A program made the position numbers and the translations under genes. A DNA stretch of 64,000 nucleotides, taken from contig NC_133476.1 of assembly GCF_025370935.1 (NCBI RefSeq), positions 20,780,801 through 20,844,800 on the forward strand, written 5' to 3'. Under the pieces are notes generated by a model. It had not been told where the DNA came from, made no database searches, and was given only the letters and a program-made list of their open reading frames with translations. The DNA comes from Choristoneura fumiferana (lineage: Eukaryota > Arthropoda > Insecta > Lepidoptera > Tortricidae). Below are positions 10,658 to 22,303 of this stretch, in pieces. The number at the start of each line of letters is the position of its first letter. Position 1 is the stretch's first letter.

Positions 10658-11000
10658 CGAAAATACAAACTGAGACATGGATGCACAGCAAAACCAGAAA
10701 AAGAGACCATCGCTGGGAATCGAACCCAGGTCCTCAGCAATCCGTGCTGCGTGCTATAACCCCTACACCACCGCTGGACAGGAATCTAGACACGAATTTT
10801 TCGTATGCATACATATCTCAGGTTGCTTATTTCTACTACGCTACTTATGCCGCAGCACTAGCGACATCTATGTTCCGCTCTCATCGAGAGACGTCACACT
10901 CTTTCGGAACCAACCGCTCACCCAGACAAGAGATGTCGCTACTAAACAATCAAATTATGATTGGCTTTTTGGAGTCTTTTTGTTGACTGTACTGGTATTG
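10658..11000 (-). mobile_element. tRNA-like foldback element, family T, copy 1
   Basis: It starts GAAAATACAAACTGAGACAT and GGATGCACAGCAAAACC, then on the minus strand carries a tRNA-like unit with B box GGTTCGATTCC and A-box-like TGGTGTAGGGGTTA. A unique stretch with GACATCTATGTTCCGC and ACCCAGACAAGAGATGTC follows. The same arrangement, inverted, is at 61127-61484. Overlapping open frames here are by-products. Confidence 0.75.
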
Positions 11001-11417
11001 TCACCCAAACTACATTTGCATACCAAATTTCAAGTCGACGCCATTAACCGGTGAAGAGTTCCGCCAACATTACAATAACTACACAAAGAAGCATTGGCCA
11101 GTCATGAACCTTAATACCTGCTGTAATAAAAGACTCCAATTCCGCAATTTTCATTTCTGGATTAATTCAATTTGATGTAACTGGCTTAGTCCAGTTAAAT
11201 TCGTATGCGCAGCCTGTCTGTGCTGTCTGGGCTAGTTGACGTTAACACATCTAATTATCGTTACTAGATTAGCACTGCGGGGTTTTATAACATTTAGGTA
11301 GTAGCTCTTTACACTCCGGAGTAAAGGACAGAATAACATTACTTTAAAATAGTACCTATCTAATTAACAAGGAAAACTATTACGGCTAAGTTTGCTCGAG
11401 AATTATTAGTAGTTTAA

Positions 11418-11564
11418 GGGGCTGTTTCACCACCCATTGATTAGTTTTATTTGAGGGATAAAATTTAATGTGATACCGTCTACGTCTATTCGAACAAAAC
11501 AAACAGAGACGGCATCACATTTATCCATCAAATAAAATTAATCAATGGATGGTGAAACAGCCCC
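11418..11564. mobile_element. MITE, PIF/Harbinger-like, family H, copy 2
   Basis: 147 bp, ends GGGGCTGTTTCACCACCCAT and ATGGATGGTGAAACAGCCCC, flanked by TAA at 11415-11417 and 11565-11567. The loop is GATACCGTC ... GACGGCATC around TTCGAACAAAACAAAC. It is the cleanest copy in the window. Confidence 0.9.
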
Positions 11565-11584
11565 TAAGAGTTTCATAGCAGCGT

Positions 11585-11715
11585 AACCTTACGAGTATAC
11601 CAACTTGGAAAATTCCGTACAAAATACAAAATCCTTAAAAAAATATTACTTGTTTTTTTCGTAGCGCCTACAAAACCGAACGTGTCCGATACGCTCTTGG
11701 CCGCTTTTTTTTCTC
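11585..11715 (+). mobile_element. 3' fragment of repeat family G
   Basis: It matches the end of the 600-bp repeat at 19478-20090: CTTGGAAAATTCCGTACAAA, then AATCCTTAAAAAAATATTAC and ATACGCTCTTGGCCGC. Only the last 130 bp are present. Confidence 0.7.
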
Positions 11716-12460
11716 TGAAATAGGTTTTCATTTTTTAGGATTGCGAGGAACTAAAGTAAACAAACTTATTTTTAGCGGCAATCCTTGTTGCAATTGTTTT
11801 TTAATTTTGATTTAGGTATTTGATCCTTGTTCGTGATGTTGAACTTATGTATATTTTCTAATAACTGCATCATCAACAAACATCGAACTTATTCCCGCAG
11901 TAATGTCAGATTTTGGAGTTGGTTGCTAACGAGATAGCAAGTAATATTTGTACAAGGACATGTCCGGGGACACGTTAATTACTAACGTTCCCAAGGCGCG
12001 TAACGGACAGTTGTAGCAAAGATAAATAAATACAAGCCGGACCTTTTATCGACTGCGGAACGAGGACATCTTGTATCGTGGATCAAGAAACGGAAATTGG
12101 ACGAAAAGTTAACAGATAATCTGTAATTAGTTCATGGAAATTAGTTATAGTGAAAAATTTCATTTCCCCAGAATGGCTAATAAAGAAAAATCTTGAAGGT
12201 TGTTTGTCATTAATTGTGTTAAAGTTTAAGTAAATCAGTCCATTAAATGTGGGTTATAATCGAGTTGCACTAATAGTTTGAACAGTTTGTTTTGTTTGTT
12301 TGTTGCACGTTTGTTGAATGGTCAGATAAATTCAACAATGTAACAATAATAATTTTAATGTTTTCATTGTTTTTATTTGAGTAGGTACTATACGTGTTCT
12401 ATGAGTATTATAATGTATGTTTTTTATATACCTAATTTTTGTATCAATCTTAATATTATT
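11716..12460. other. No recognised feature
   Basis: AT-rich non-coding sequence with simple TTTG runs near 12280-12310. No repeats or open frames worth naming. Confidence 0.45.
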
Positions 12461-12955
12461 GTTTTTGTTTCTTCTGAATATTCATTTCTGCCACCTACTT
12501 TGCCGTATTTGTATTAGTTTCTATAGGTATCTAAATAGTTGTCTGTATCATATATACCTAATTGTATCACTCTGCAGTTTCCTTTGAACGTGTTTCTGCC
12601 ACCTACTAATTTGTATTGGCTTCATAGGTATCAATTAATTGTTGTATTTTGTGCAGGTTATCATGATGTTTTCTTCACCGTAGCTTTTGTGTAAATTGTT
12701 AAATGTAATTTCAATGTATTTGCTCATTTGTGATTTGTAAAACGACCCTCTTTGAGTGGTAGGTCTAAATAAATTGTCTGTATTATATCCAAATGGTTTC
12801 TAAACTGCAATTTTATCTTTTTTCAACGTTTCGCTTTCTAAATAAATGGCCTAAACTGTACTATTTCTGTTATTAACATACTTTTGGTTCATTTGTGTAT
12901 ATAAGTAAATGTTATTGTATTTGCGCTTTGATTGTGAATAAATGCTTCTTTCTTT
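12461..12955 (+). repeat. Imperfect tandem duplication and LINE-like tail
   Basis: The phrase TTTCTGCCACCTACT followed by TTTGTATT and ATAGGTATC occurs at about 12483 and again at about 12592, so a segment of roughly 110 bp is duplicated with divergence. A tail AATAAATGCTTCTTTCTTTC ends the region at about 12940-12957. Confidence 0.5.
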
Positions 12956-13286
12956 CTAAAGAGTATTTGTGTTTTATGCATTTTAAATACAATTTTTTTT
13001 ACTGAATTCACTTTAGTTGTGTCTTTCCAACTACAGCCAATGAGCCCCTGAAACTGTCGCAACATATTTCTATTATAAACATACTAATGAAACTAAATTA
13101 GCCATACTAATCAAACATCAACAGGTTTAAGCTACGGATAACGGCCTAACCGAGTCGCACCACGCCTATCGAAATACTCATGAAACATTCTGCGACTCGT
13201 GCTGACCGTATTTCCAATCTATTTCGTGATTTACACATACATAAGGACCGGTTATAAGCGGTTTGGCAGGCATTTAGGTTAAACGA

Positions 13287-13735
13287 CGACCGAATAGCAT
13301 AGTGGTTGTGAACGTGACTGCGAAGCTTGAGGTTCCGGGTTCGATCCCCGGCCGGGGCAAGATATTAGTATGATAACCTAACCAACAAAAAATTGGGAAA
13401 ACCCCGACTTTGTCACTTAGAAGTTCAATATCTCGAAAACGGCTGAATCGATTTTGATGAAACTTGTCTAAGAACCATTGCTAGAAACCCTGCTTTCAAA
13501 TAAAAAAATGCATTCAAATTGGTCCACCCGTTTAAGAGCTACGGTGCCACAGACAGACACACACATAGCGGTCAAACTTATACTCGTAACACCCCTCTTT
13601 TTGCGTCAGGGGTTAAAAATACGAATATCTGTTCTCGTGGCTTGGGTGTTTAATATGTATTTAAGTATGTATCTATTCTATCTATTAAAGTATGTTTATC
13701 CGTTGCCTAGTATACCCATAATAACTACAAGCTTT
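13287..13735 (+). mobile_element. tRNA-derived SINE S1, split by an insertion
   Basis: The head at 13287-13359 has GCATAGTGGTT (A box) and GGGTTCGATCCCC (B box), then GGCCGGGGC. The body resumes at about 13615 with ATACGAATATCTGTTCTCG and continues through TTGGGTGTTTAATATG. The interruption is the TAACC element at 13372-13612. Confidence 0.8.
13372..13612 (+). mobile_element. TAACC element, family N, copy 1, nested in a SINE
   Basis: It begins TAACCTAACCAAC and ends GCGTCAGGGGTTA. Inside are ATATCTCGAAAACGGCTGAA and CCACCCGTTTAAGAGCTACG, then an ACAGACAGAC run. No protein is encoded. Other copies are at 23397, 27932, 29690 and 39857. Termini TAACC and GGTTA are a short inverted repeat. Confidence 0.8.
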
Positions 13736-13769
13736 GTTTACTTTGAAACTATGTAGGTCGATTGGTGTA

Positions 13770-14172
13770 ATTGTTCCGTGAATCCATGATATTTATTTTT
13801 ATACATTACTGTACAAATATTTGCTTCCAGTTTATTTTATCTTCTAGTTTTAACATCATTGTGAAATTACCTGTTGAACAACTCTAAATTAAACTCGATA
13901 GCACTACAGTGCCAGATGATTCTCGCTTCGGTTTATACAGGGGGAGCGGTTATTAACATGGATACAGTGTGATATTACGAAGCCTTGCGTGCTAACTTTG
14001 CTGTGTAATGAGATATTTTGTCAGGTTTAAGTGTTACCGTTGCTATGTTATTTTAATGTCTCGTCTCATTGAGAAACGCGTTGCGTTTAGACACTGCCTG
14101 TAAAGCTTAAGTATCTAAATCAGACAAGACTAAGGATTCCTCACAATTATTTAATGTCGCGTTACTAATAAA
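13770..14172. other. No recognised feature
   Basis: AT-rich non-coding sequence without recurring elements or a credible frame. Confidence 0.45.
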
Positions 14173-14175
14173 TTC

Positions 14176-14388
14176 ATACTAATATTATAATTGTTTGTGT
14201 GTTTGTATGTTTGTCCGTCTTTCACGTCGAAATGGAGAGACGGATCGACGTGATTTTTAGCATATAGATAGTTTATAGGCCAGAGAGTGACAAAGGCTAC
14301 TTTGTATCCCGGATAAATGGACAGTTCCCGAGGGAACAGCGCGCGATAACCGAATTCCACACTGGCAAAGCCGCGGGTAAAAGCTAGT
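14176..14388 (+). mobile_element. AAAGCTAGT repeat, family M, copy 1
   Basis: It opens TACTAATATTATAATTG, contains GAGACGGATCGACGTGAT and TTTATAGGCCAGAGAGTG, and ends GCCGCGGGTAAAAGCTAGT. Near-full copies are at 42021-42256 and 44025-44311, and more distant ones at 27355 and 31919. It is a short non-coding interspersed repeat that often carries a GT-rich microsatellite near its start. Confidence 0.8.
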
Positions 14389-15344
14389 TTTATATATGCC
14401 TAAGTACCTTCAAATAATCAAAATCAATCAACCCGTCGATCATTTCGTTCCATACCAGCTATTATTGCTCTAACCCTCGACCCACATCACACAAATACTC
14501 GCCCCTGTAGAACGAGTTACAAAACTCACATTACTACTACTTGCCTCTCTCTCACACTAGAAGAGTAAGAAAGAGACAAACATTAAGGTCAACTCGAGCT
14601 GAGTACTCTGGGGAACTGATTTATTATAAGATTCGCGGAAGACGCGTGAATACAAGCCTTTGTGCGTAACCCTTCCGATTGGGACTGAATAGGGCGATGG
14701 GGTCTAATGGTGTCTTAATTGACTGTGATTTGCTGTCTCTATTGACCCCGGATTAGTTTAGAAGAGTTAATTATCATGGGTTTGAGGGTTATAATGTAGT
14801 TGCAGCATTAATAATTAAATTAAATCAGAGGATCCTTTTATTGGTTTTAAGCTGGTTGTATTCAGGCAAGCCTCGCTTCTCATGTAGGTATTATTTTCCA
14901 GGTTTTTTTTTAAATAATGTCGACGTTGCTAAACGTCGCTCGACAAATCGGAAATCCACGCGAAAATACGACCACTAATTTAGATGTCAAATAAATTAGA
15001 GAGATAGCGAGCTGAATTGTGCATGTAGAGCCGGGGCCCAGGCACTGTTATTATGTGGGAAACTGGCTCCAAATGGAGTCAGAAGCGTCAGATGATTAAT
15101 TGCCAATCGCTTTTGATGCTGGTTTTGGCACGGTTACAAATTGACGCTCTTCTGTTTCTATTTATCACAAATTAACATACATTTTAGTCGTATTTATCAG
15201 CAGCCTTTGGCAGCAGAGATGCAGCTTATCGCCGCTAGCAGATTTAAAGTTTAAAATCAAAGTCAATTTTGCCGGTGAGTGAATAATAGAGTGTTTATCG
15301 ATGTAGGGATTCATTCGCAAAACATTAAGCTTTACACTGCCGGT
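14389..15344. other. No recognised feature
   Basis: Mixed-composition sequence, less AT-rich than its surroundings, with no exon-like frame bounded by splice sites that I can defend. Confidence 0.45.
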
Positions 15345-15610
15345 TGTTAAAAGTCAAAGTCAAAATGTCAAAAAAATCTACCACCGGTTCTGAAATTCGG
15401 AATCCGGCAAGAAACACAACGAGGTGTATATTTTTTAAACACATTTACAATATTATTAAATGATATCTACACATCACAAGTATTTAACTCAACTTCATTT
15501 TTAACACAGTCGAATCAGTAAAAGTGGATCAATACTTAATAAGTACTAATTTTTAATACGTAACCCTACGATATGCGTAGCCTGACACGCTCTTGACCGG
15601 TTTTCACAAT
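15345..15610 (-). mobile_element. LINE 3' fragment (reversed) followed by an end of repeat family G
   Basis: 15345-15510 repeats GTCAAAGTCAAAATGTCA, CTACCACCGGTTCTG and TATTATTAAATGATATC as at 6066. At 15575-15605 TAGCCTGACACGCTCTTGAC is the closing phrase of repeat family G. Confidence 0.65.
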
Positions 15611-16415
15611 ATTTGTCGCCAATATAATAACGCCGAATTTTAACTTGCGTCAGTTACAAAATTATTATTTTTCCGTGAAATGAAAAATACTTGATAGATT
15701 TTTAAAAGTCGTTGCTTTAACTACTCGTATATACATGATTACCATTTACATTGTTTTTCCGACGTAATGTGCCTTTAACGGTAAAACTTAATACATTATA
15801 TCTTCGAAGAATGACTAATGCAACCTTTTTCAAGAGCTTCTTCGTGAACGTATCATGTTTCCCACAAAATTATACTGGTCGTTTAGAATTTACTTCTCTA
15901 TTTCGAAGTAAGAGTTCCATTTTCAAATTCCATTTTCTGCCGGCTCTTATAATATAACCACTAAAATTGGCACCGTTAAGCAACAGTCCGTTCACACCTG
16001 CCGCTAAACTTCAAGCAAAATGCACTTTTCCTTAGCAAATTTAAAGTCTATTTCAGAATCATCTTATAAAGGAAGCTCCTTGCATTATATCGTCCATGCA
16101 ATATTAAACGTTATTTTGATACATCTAAAGTGAAAGAGGTCAAAGTGTACCGCGGGAAAACGGTTCCATGCTGCCAATGAAAATGGAATTTCTGTGTCGG
16201 GATCGCATTGTCAATTCGAGGGAATTGTGTGGTTTATTTGAAAGACGTGTTTTCTATAAACAATAAACAACCTTTTACGATATGATGTGTATGAACGAGA
16301 GCTCAGAGATAGGGTTGTTAGACGAAATGTCACGGAATTATAATATGTATTTTCAGGGTTTATAAGTAACGAATGAGCGCCTTTGTTCGCAAAAACTTTC
16401 AAAGTGATACCTCTC
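15611..16415. other. No recognised feature
   Basis: AT-rich sequence with short incidental frames on both strands. Nothing recurs elsewhere in the window. Confidence 0.4.
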
Positions 16416-16419
16416 ATCT

Positions 16420-16640
16420 AAAGGTGCCGTTAAACGACGCGTCATGAGGCGAACCGAGCCAGGCTCAGCTCATAATTCGTCGTGCCACGCGCCGTCTAAA
16501 CGCTCGGCTCGACGCGGCTCGGCAAAACTCACACGAGCCATTGCTTGTCCGTTTTTAGGCACAGATCAAAGGCGCGCGCGCCATCGTCGGCTCGGCATGC
16601 GTTTGTACGCGCCGTCTAAACAGATGGCACAAAGCGCGCC
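16420..16640. repeat. GC-rich repeat-like block
   Basis: A sharply GC-rich block with two copies of CGCGCCGTCTAAAC (about 16489 and 16609) and several GGCTCGGC phrases. The composition contrasts with the flanks. A decayed MITE or foldback element is possible; ends are not defined. Confidence 0.4.
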
Positions 16641-16756
16641 CCATATTAATTCAACAGCTCGCGTTGTTGTGACCCATGAGCCAAAACAGTCAAGAACACT
16701 TGTGAATACTACACTACAGCATACATTGAAACGTTGAAATGAAAACTGGTTGATGC

Positions 16757-17065
16757 TGGTAAACTGGACTTCCCCTCCTCCTTGTGTCGTATTCCTCAGC
16801 AATGAGGGTCGTGACCACCCTTCTGAATCACTTTCTCTCGCACGAACGTTTTCACTATTTCTGTCTCTGGCGGTGTGGAAGGCGTTACGAACTGTAGAGT
16901 CAAGAGCGGTGCGAATCTGGTCAGACCAACGCATTGGGCTGCGACCACGAGGCCTCACCCATCCACTTTACCGGTCACAATTAGATTCTCGAGGTTGTCA
17001 CCGTCTTTCCTTGCAATGTGGCCAAAGTGTTCAAGAACATTCGGATGACAGACGCCACTGTAAGC
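16757..17065 (-). pseudogene. LINE polymerase C-terminal remnant (RTE-like)
   Basis: The minus strand reads EHFGHIARKDGDNLENLIV then, after a frameshift, RPRGRSPMRWSDQIRTALDS. Known: insect RTE-type and related LINE proteins end with a G-H-[IV]-x-R block, then GKR-x-RGR-x-P-x-RW-x-D-x-[IL]. The frame changes at about 16960 and is followed by stops, so this is a dead fragment. Confidence 0.7.
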
Positions 17066-18255
17066 TGGACTTAACAATATTAAAATTGTCGAAGCGAAGC
17101 GTAAACATACATTGAATGCCGTATAATATGCCGTATAAGGAAAAGGGTTTATAAAAGAATCTCTGGACTTACATACACACAACGTGGCTAAATCATCAAT
17201 CAATCCTACACAGTGCGTTTTTATACAGAGACATTGTTAGCACGCATTGTTGGCCGTAATGCTGGCCGAAGGCTTGACAGCTTGAAATATCGTCGCTGGC
17301 GCTTACAATAACGGCCTAGCCGCGACTGTGCGAGACCAGCAGCAAGGCGAGTGGATTTTCTGATCATTGCGCAGTCAGTTGTCAAAACTCGATACCATGA
17401 CATCCGCCTGGAGAGAACTGTATTGTGGCCTAGACAAGCATGCTCTAAAATTATTACATTTTTTTTATTGAACACTATAAATCAGTAGAAATTAGATTTC
17501 GGAGAAAAACAAAATTCAGAGTAGACAATAGGTGGCCTTATCGTTTAAAAGCGATCTCTTGCAGATAGCTACTTCGATGTAGAACCTAATACAAATAAAG
17601 TCAAATTAGGTTGTGGAAACGAATATAATACAAGAGAAAAGAAAGCAATAATATTAAGATAAATAAAAATGTAATTTTCATTGATACCTATGAACATAAT
17701 AGAATTTCACAAAAAAAACTCCAGCCATTTTAGCGTGTAAGATAAGAATATCTATGTCTATCTATAGTCTATTCTCGTCAACTCATAAGTGAAATGTCGC
17801 AAAAACAGATCAAATCAAATAACCAGGTATTCTTCCAGAAAGAGCCGCAGCTGCGGGCACACTTAAAAAATGTCGTTAAACACAAAAAGCAGTCTATAAA
17901 TAACCTTAAATCTTCCATAAAGATATCCTAACAAGAATTATAATCCTTCCCGAAACCCCGAATCTTTTTACAGCTAAAATATAAAGCAGGGTTCAGTAGG
18001 TATTTGAGAAATGAACCGGGTACATCCACTATTTATTGGGGCATACTTCAAGTAAATGGGGCTCTTAGTGGGCGCACCGCGGAATCGTTTGAATTGTTTA
18101 TTTTTTATTTATTTATTTAACCAAGGGCTGGGATGGATTCTTTTTTTATGTTTATGCAGTGCAGGCGAGGAGCGCTTTCAATTCGGCAAGATATGAACAT
18201 GATCGGCTGGGACATTAGTGTAAGTATGGAATGCTGGTTTTAGGCTAAGTTTTAG
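17066..18255. other. Unassigned sequence, with one 84-residue minus frame
   Basis: At 17221-17475 a minus frame with basic composition is open but carries no motif I know. The rest is AT-rich and silent. Confidence 0.4.
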
Positions 18256-18257
18256 GG

Positions 18258-18375
18258 TTAAGGTTGCCTGGAAGAGATCGCTCTTAAGCGATAAGGCCGC
18301 CTATTGCTTACCTTGTAACTTTTTCTCTGTGTTCCTGTTTTCTGTATCGCTTACTTTATCTGGGGTAGGTACATG
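18258..18375 (+). mobile_element. LINE 3' tail, family L1, copy 1
   Basis: It reads AAGGTTGCCTGGAAGAGATC, GCTCTTAAGCGATAAGGCCG, CCTATTGCTTACCTTG and TCTGTATCGCTTACTTTATC. Copies are at 28228-28365 and 29075-29205; those continue to CAATAAAGAG, this one decays earlier. Confidence 0.75.
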
Positions 18376-19475
18376 ATCGCGTGAAAAAAAAACGGCCATG
18401 AATTGCTCTTGTTTTGCGCTGCAATAGCGACGCAGTGTATGTCTGGCAACCACAGTCGCCAGAAGCATTTTGCTAAAATATATTTGGCAACCGTTGCTCA
18501 AAGCACGTGAGTGGATAGAGAGTCAATGTATGTATGTGTGTATTGTATTGTATGTTGATCACATGTGGTGGGACCTCAATAGTGGTTTTATCGATCTTTG
18601 TAGCTGGTGGTAAAGAGATAGTGAGAAAATGTAGACATTTTTAATTTTTTCCTGAGAACCAGTCTAAATCCAGGGATGACTGGTTATGTCGGCTATTATA
18701 CGAGTATTATAATGTGGATGACAGACAATGCACAATTCGAACCGTTGGAGCCAGAAGCTTTCAAACTGGCAAAGGATAGGTATCTCAAAAGTGCAGTATG
18801 AACTAGTTGTTTTAAGTTTTCATCAGAACTAAGTCAAGGGTTTAAAATAAGTAGCTAATAATTTTAATTAAATGAAGTCATAAATTTGTTTGTATCCACA
18901 AACACTAATATTGCTGCCTAAAACCTCTTGCTTTTTCACTTTATTCAAATAAGATACTTCAGCTAGTAACCTTACAATCTTGCCTCTCAGAATAAACGTT
19001 AAGTAGTTCTTGCTCACAAAAATACCTTTTTCCATCGTCCTAATACCACAAATCATTATTAGTTATTACTCACAATAATAGCATTTCCGTAAGAAACATT
19101 GAATAGAAGAACAAAAGCGAACTCGACAATTAATATTAGTCCAGAAAAACAATAAAAAAGTCGTATATCCTTCATACAATTTGAATTATGTCCTGGAGTT
19201 CATAAAAGAGCGAAAACAGTTGTAATTCGGCCTCGGCGGTATGTATCGCGGTATGATTGGCTAACATTGTTCTGTGTCCTAGTTGGGGATTAATGGGCCT
19301 TGTTTACACGCTGCGAAGGGACGTGCTTTATTTTTGTTTATACATGAACATATGTACTAGTTAATGTAATTATAACCGTAGCCCTAGCTGTGCCATTGTC
19401 GGTCTCTAGAAAACGTCAATACGTGTAAAATGAGAGCCTAGAACATCTTCGTAATGTTGCTCGTTTGCCTTTTTT
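18376..19475. other. No recognised feature
   Basis: AT-rich, with a TGTATG microsatellite at 18527-18555. No coding exon is supported. Confidence 0.4.
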
Positions 19476-19477
19476 AG

Positions 19478-20090
19478 GGTTCCATAGCAAAAATGGCAAA
19501 AAGGGAACCCTTATAGTTTCGCCATGTCTGTCTGTCCGTCCGCGGCTTTGCTCAGGGACTATCAATGCTAGAAAACTGTAATTTTGCACGAATATAATTA
19601 TATGTAAACTATGCCGACAAAATAGTATAATAAAAAATTAAACAACATTTTTTTAGAGTACTTCCCATAGGCGTAAAGTGGGGGTCTTATTTTTTTTCTC
19701 ATCCAACCTTGTAGTGTGGGGTATCGTTAGATAGGTCTTTTAAAACTATTTTGTCGAGAGTTGCCAAAACGATTTTTCGATTCAGTGATTTGTTTGTAAA
19801 ATGTTCAACTTGAAAGTGCAAATTTTCATTAAAATCGAGCGTCCCTCCCCCTCTAAAATCTAAACCGGTGGGTGGAAAAATTTGAAAAAAATCAGGGTGG
19901 TAGTAGGTAAGTAGATCAAACTTACAAGGAAAACAGTTTAAGAGTAAATAGCAGCCTATATGATATAAAATATACCTAAACTTGGAATACTCCGTACAAA
20001 ATACGAAATCCTTAGAAAAATATTACTTAATTTTTTCGTAATGGCTACGGAACCCTATTTTAGGCGTGTCAGACACGCTCTTGGTCGTTT
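19478..20090 (+). mobile_element. Repeat family G, long copy (about 610 bp)
   Basis: It opens AGGGTTCCATAGCAAAAATG, continues with CCATGTCTGTCTGTCCGTCC and GCGGCTTTGCTCAGGGACTA, and closes with ACGGAACCCTATTTTAGGCG and GACACGCTCTTGGTCG. This is a very common non-coding lepidopteran repeat; fragments occur at 11585, 15575, 51960 and 56885. No open frame of note. Confidence 0.75.
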
Positions 20091-20910
20091 TTTTACCGGA
20101 TAGAACTATAACATGTATTATTATAATATACATGATTTAAAAATGATCTTAACAAACGTAAACAAACTGACACAACCATGAACTTGTGTAACAACAAAAA
20201 TATTTTAACTTGCTTAACCCAAAATGTTAATTAATTAGTATCAAAATTTCGCAGCAGCGTATATTGTTTCACACCAAATTTATTTGCAAAGTTGGCTCTA
20301 CGGGTCGCGCCTTGAATTACAGCGTGCGTTGGGCTTAAATCATTATCAAAGGTATATCGTGAAATACTGTTACTGCGTCATACGATACGAGACGCGGTGC
20401 TACAACCATATCGCTTTCAGAGCGAGAATTTACCTTTGGTCTCAGAGGTTTTAGCTGTTATTGGGCTGCCTGTTGCATGGGCTTGTTGTTGACCTACGAC
20501 TATAAATAAAGCTCTTTGGTACACATTGCAATTATTAATTGCCCGGGATAAAATACCTATTGAAATTATTCTCTGTTTGAAAAGTGTAGTATAAATTCGT
20601 GGTACGGTAAGTAGATACGCGGCTTTGGTAGTTATTGTTGAAAGTTTCTAGTTTTAGTTTTATCTTGTTTTGTTTGTTTGCTCCAAATCACGCACGTTAA
20701 CTTTGACCCACTTCTAGTGATCGAATTGATTTAAAATTTGGCGTACGTAATAATGCGTAGGTTGGATGACATGCAAGCACAGTCAACAAATTTATACAGA
20801 CTGCTAAAATTATTAATCTTCCTTTTGGCTTCAGACGTAGTCGAGTAAAAAGTTAGCAAAAAGCTTGCGTTAAAAGTGAGATTCCTACCAAAAACTAATT
20901 TTAGTTTTTT
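20091..20910. other. No recognised feature
   Basis: AT-rich non-coding sequence. One inverted TATTATAATATACATG stretch near 20120 is too short to call. Confidence 0.4.
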
Positions 20911-21005
20911 TTTATGGTATAGGGGGAAAACGAGCAGGCGGATCGCCTGATGGTAAGCGATTACCGTCGCCCGTGGACACCTGCAACACCAGAGGAGTAC
21001 GCTCT
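20911..21005 (+). mobile_element. Repeat family F, copy 1
   Basis: It reads AAAACGAGCAGGCGGATCGC then CTGATGGTAAGCGATTACCG and GACACCTGCAACACCAGAGG. Other copies: 29893, 35500, 45865, 48815 (plus) and 53685 (minus). It is non-coding; the T-run start and conserved core suggest a SINE-like or LINE-tail unit. Confidence 0.7.
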
Positions 21006-21650
21006 TTACTCAAGTTCTTCACATGATTTTATTTCGTTTCACCTGTTCTTGTGTCTGAAGGTATGTATATTTTTAATCAAATTTCGCGTGTTAACTTTGA
21101 TCTATTAAGGGTCGATATAGGTAACTCTTTTTTTTATCTAGTGATCAAACACCAGTGTCAAATGATTTAATTACCGTTAAATTCAGGGAACTAAATATTC
21201 GTAAAAAAACATCAAGGACAAAGCGCAGTGTTGCAGACACAAACAGGATTTGACCAAACGCATTACCTGAATTGAATCTTTCCAGCCTGTTTTTATAATA
21301 TACCTGGTTTCAACCTAATCTCATCTTTGATGAACGATACTACAATCTCATAGTTCGATTATGCATGTCGCTACTTCAATCCAGCTCAATAAGAGCACAC
21401 CTTAATCGCAGGGTTTCAGCTAGGCTTTGCATACGTTTACTTCCAAAAACAAGCTCATAAATCTATCCATACCTGTAGAGGAAGCCTCGGAGTCCCTGAT
21501 TTCCTCAATATATCTTCGATGCGATTGAATTAATGCATATATGCCCAAAGACATATCGCGCATACGTTACATGGATGATTTACCTCAAGTTCAGGCATTA
21601 CTTTTACTTGTAAGAGCAAGTGATTCGATTTTGAACATGAAACTCCCGTG
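21006..21650. other. No recognised feature
   Basis: AT-rich sequence without repeats that recur in this window. Confidence 0.4.
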
Positions 21651-21651
21651 A

Positions 21652-22030
21652 GACTCACTCATATTAAATATATTGACCCGGATAACTCACTTAAATCGAG
21701 TTTAGCCTGACATGTGAGTTGGAAAACGGTGTTAAATACTCGTGCTGCGTCATCGGTGAGTTTGAACGTACCTATACAGAGCGATGTTGTTAGTGTTGTG
21801 TGCTACCCTATATATGACAGTTATAATGAAAATGACGATGAAAACGCGGGTAGTTGTGTGCCGGTGTCAGTTTCGTCGGGTAGTCGCGCGAGCAGAGCGG
21901 CGGCGCGCAGTGCGCGTGTTGCAGCAGCCGCCGGGTCGCCTTGCTCCGAAGAGGAAGGGCTACGGATTAGCCCGTAACATGTCGGGCTAAACTCGATTTA
22001 AGACGTGAGTTATCCGGATCAATATATTTA
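21652..22030. mobile_element. Foldback element with GC-rich core
   Basis: The left arm includes ATTAAATATATTGACCCGGA and AAATCGAGTTTAGCCTGACA; the right arm is the near-perfect complement ending ATCAATATATTTAAT. The 270-bp core switches from AT-rich to a strongly GC-rich stretch with CGGCGGCGCGCAGTGCGCG. The two overlapping open frames inside start near the arm and look incidental. Confidence 0.75.
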
Positions 22031-22057
22031 ATACAAGTGATTCGGTTGTGGTACTCA

Positions 22058-22125
22058 TCATTCTCATCATTTCGCCCTATATACGTCCCACTGCAGAGCA
22101 CAGGCCTCTCAGAAAGAGAAGATGA
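22058..22125 (-). mobile_element. SINE S2 tail fragment
   Basis: CATCATTTCGCCCTATATAC, GTCCCACTGCAGAGCACAGG and CCTCTCAGAAAGAG are the reversed tail of the SINE family seen at 41521 and 51008. Confidence 0.6.
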
Positions 22126-22303
22126 ATGGGGATGAACGATGAAGGGGGTTTCAATTTTTAAATATGAAAGGTCGCATTCTTTAAATGGCAATTTGCGGGC
22201 GAGTTAAAAGCGAAAGGAGCGCGAACCGCTATCGCTGCGAGGGCACGACGATTTCGCTGCGAGTGTGACCGTACCTCTATAACGCCGAAGAATACGTCAA
22301 TTA

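Noticed and set aside
10609..11054. Two overlapping 125-codon plus-strand frames
   Set aside because: They run through a tRNA-like foldback repeat also found at 61.1-61.5 kb, and overlap each other in different frames.
13299..13359. Apparent tRNA gene
   Set aside because: It is the head of SINE S1; another copy exists at 1581-1656 with the same body attached.
16444..16958. Opposing 97- and 130-codon frames
   Set aside because: The plus frame covers a GC-rich repeat; the minus one is a frameshifted LINE C-terminus joined to unrelated sequence.
21714..21990. GC-rich 87- and 68-codon frames
   Set aside because: They lie in the core of a foldback element and overlap in two frames; no motif.
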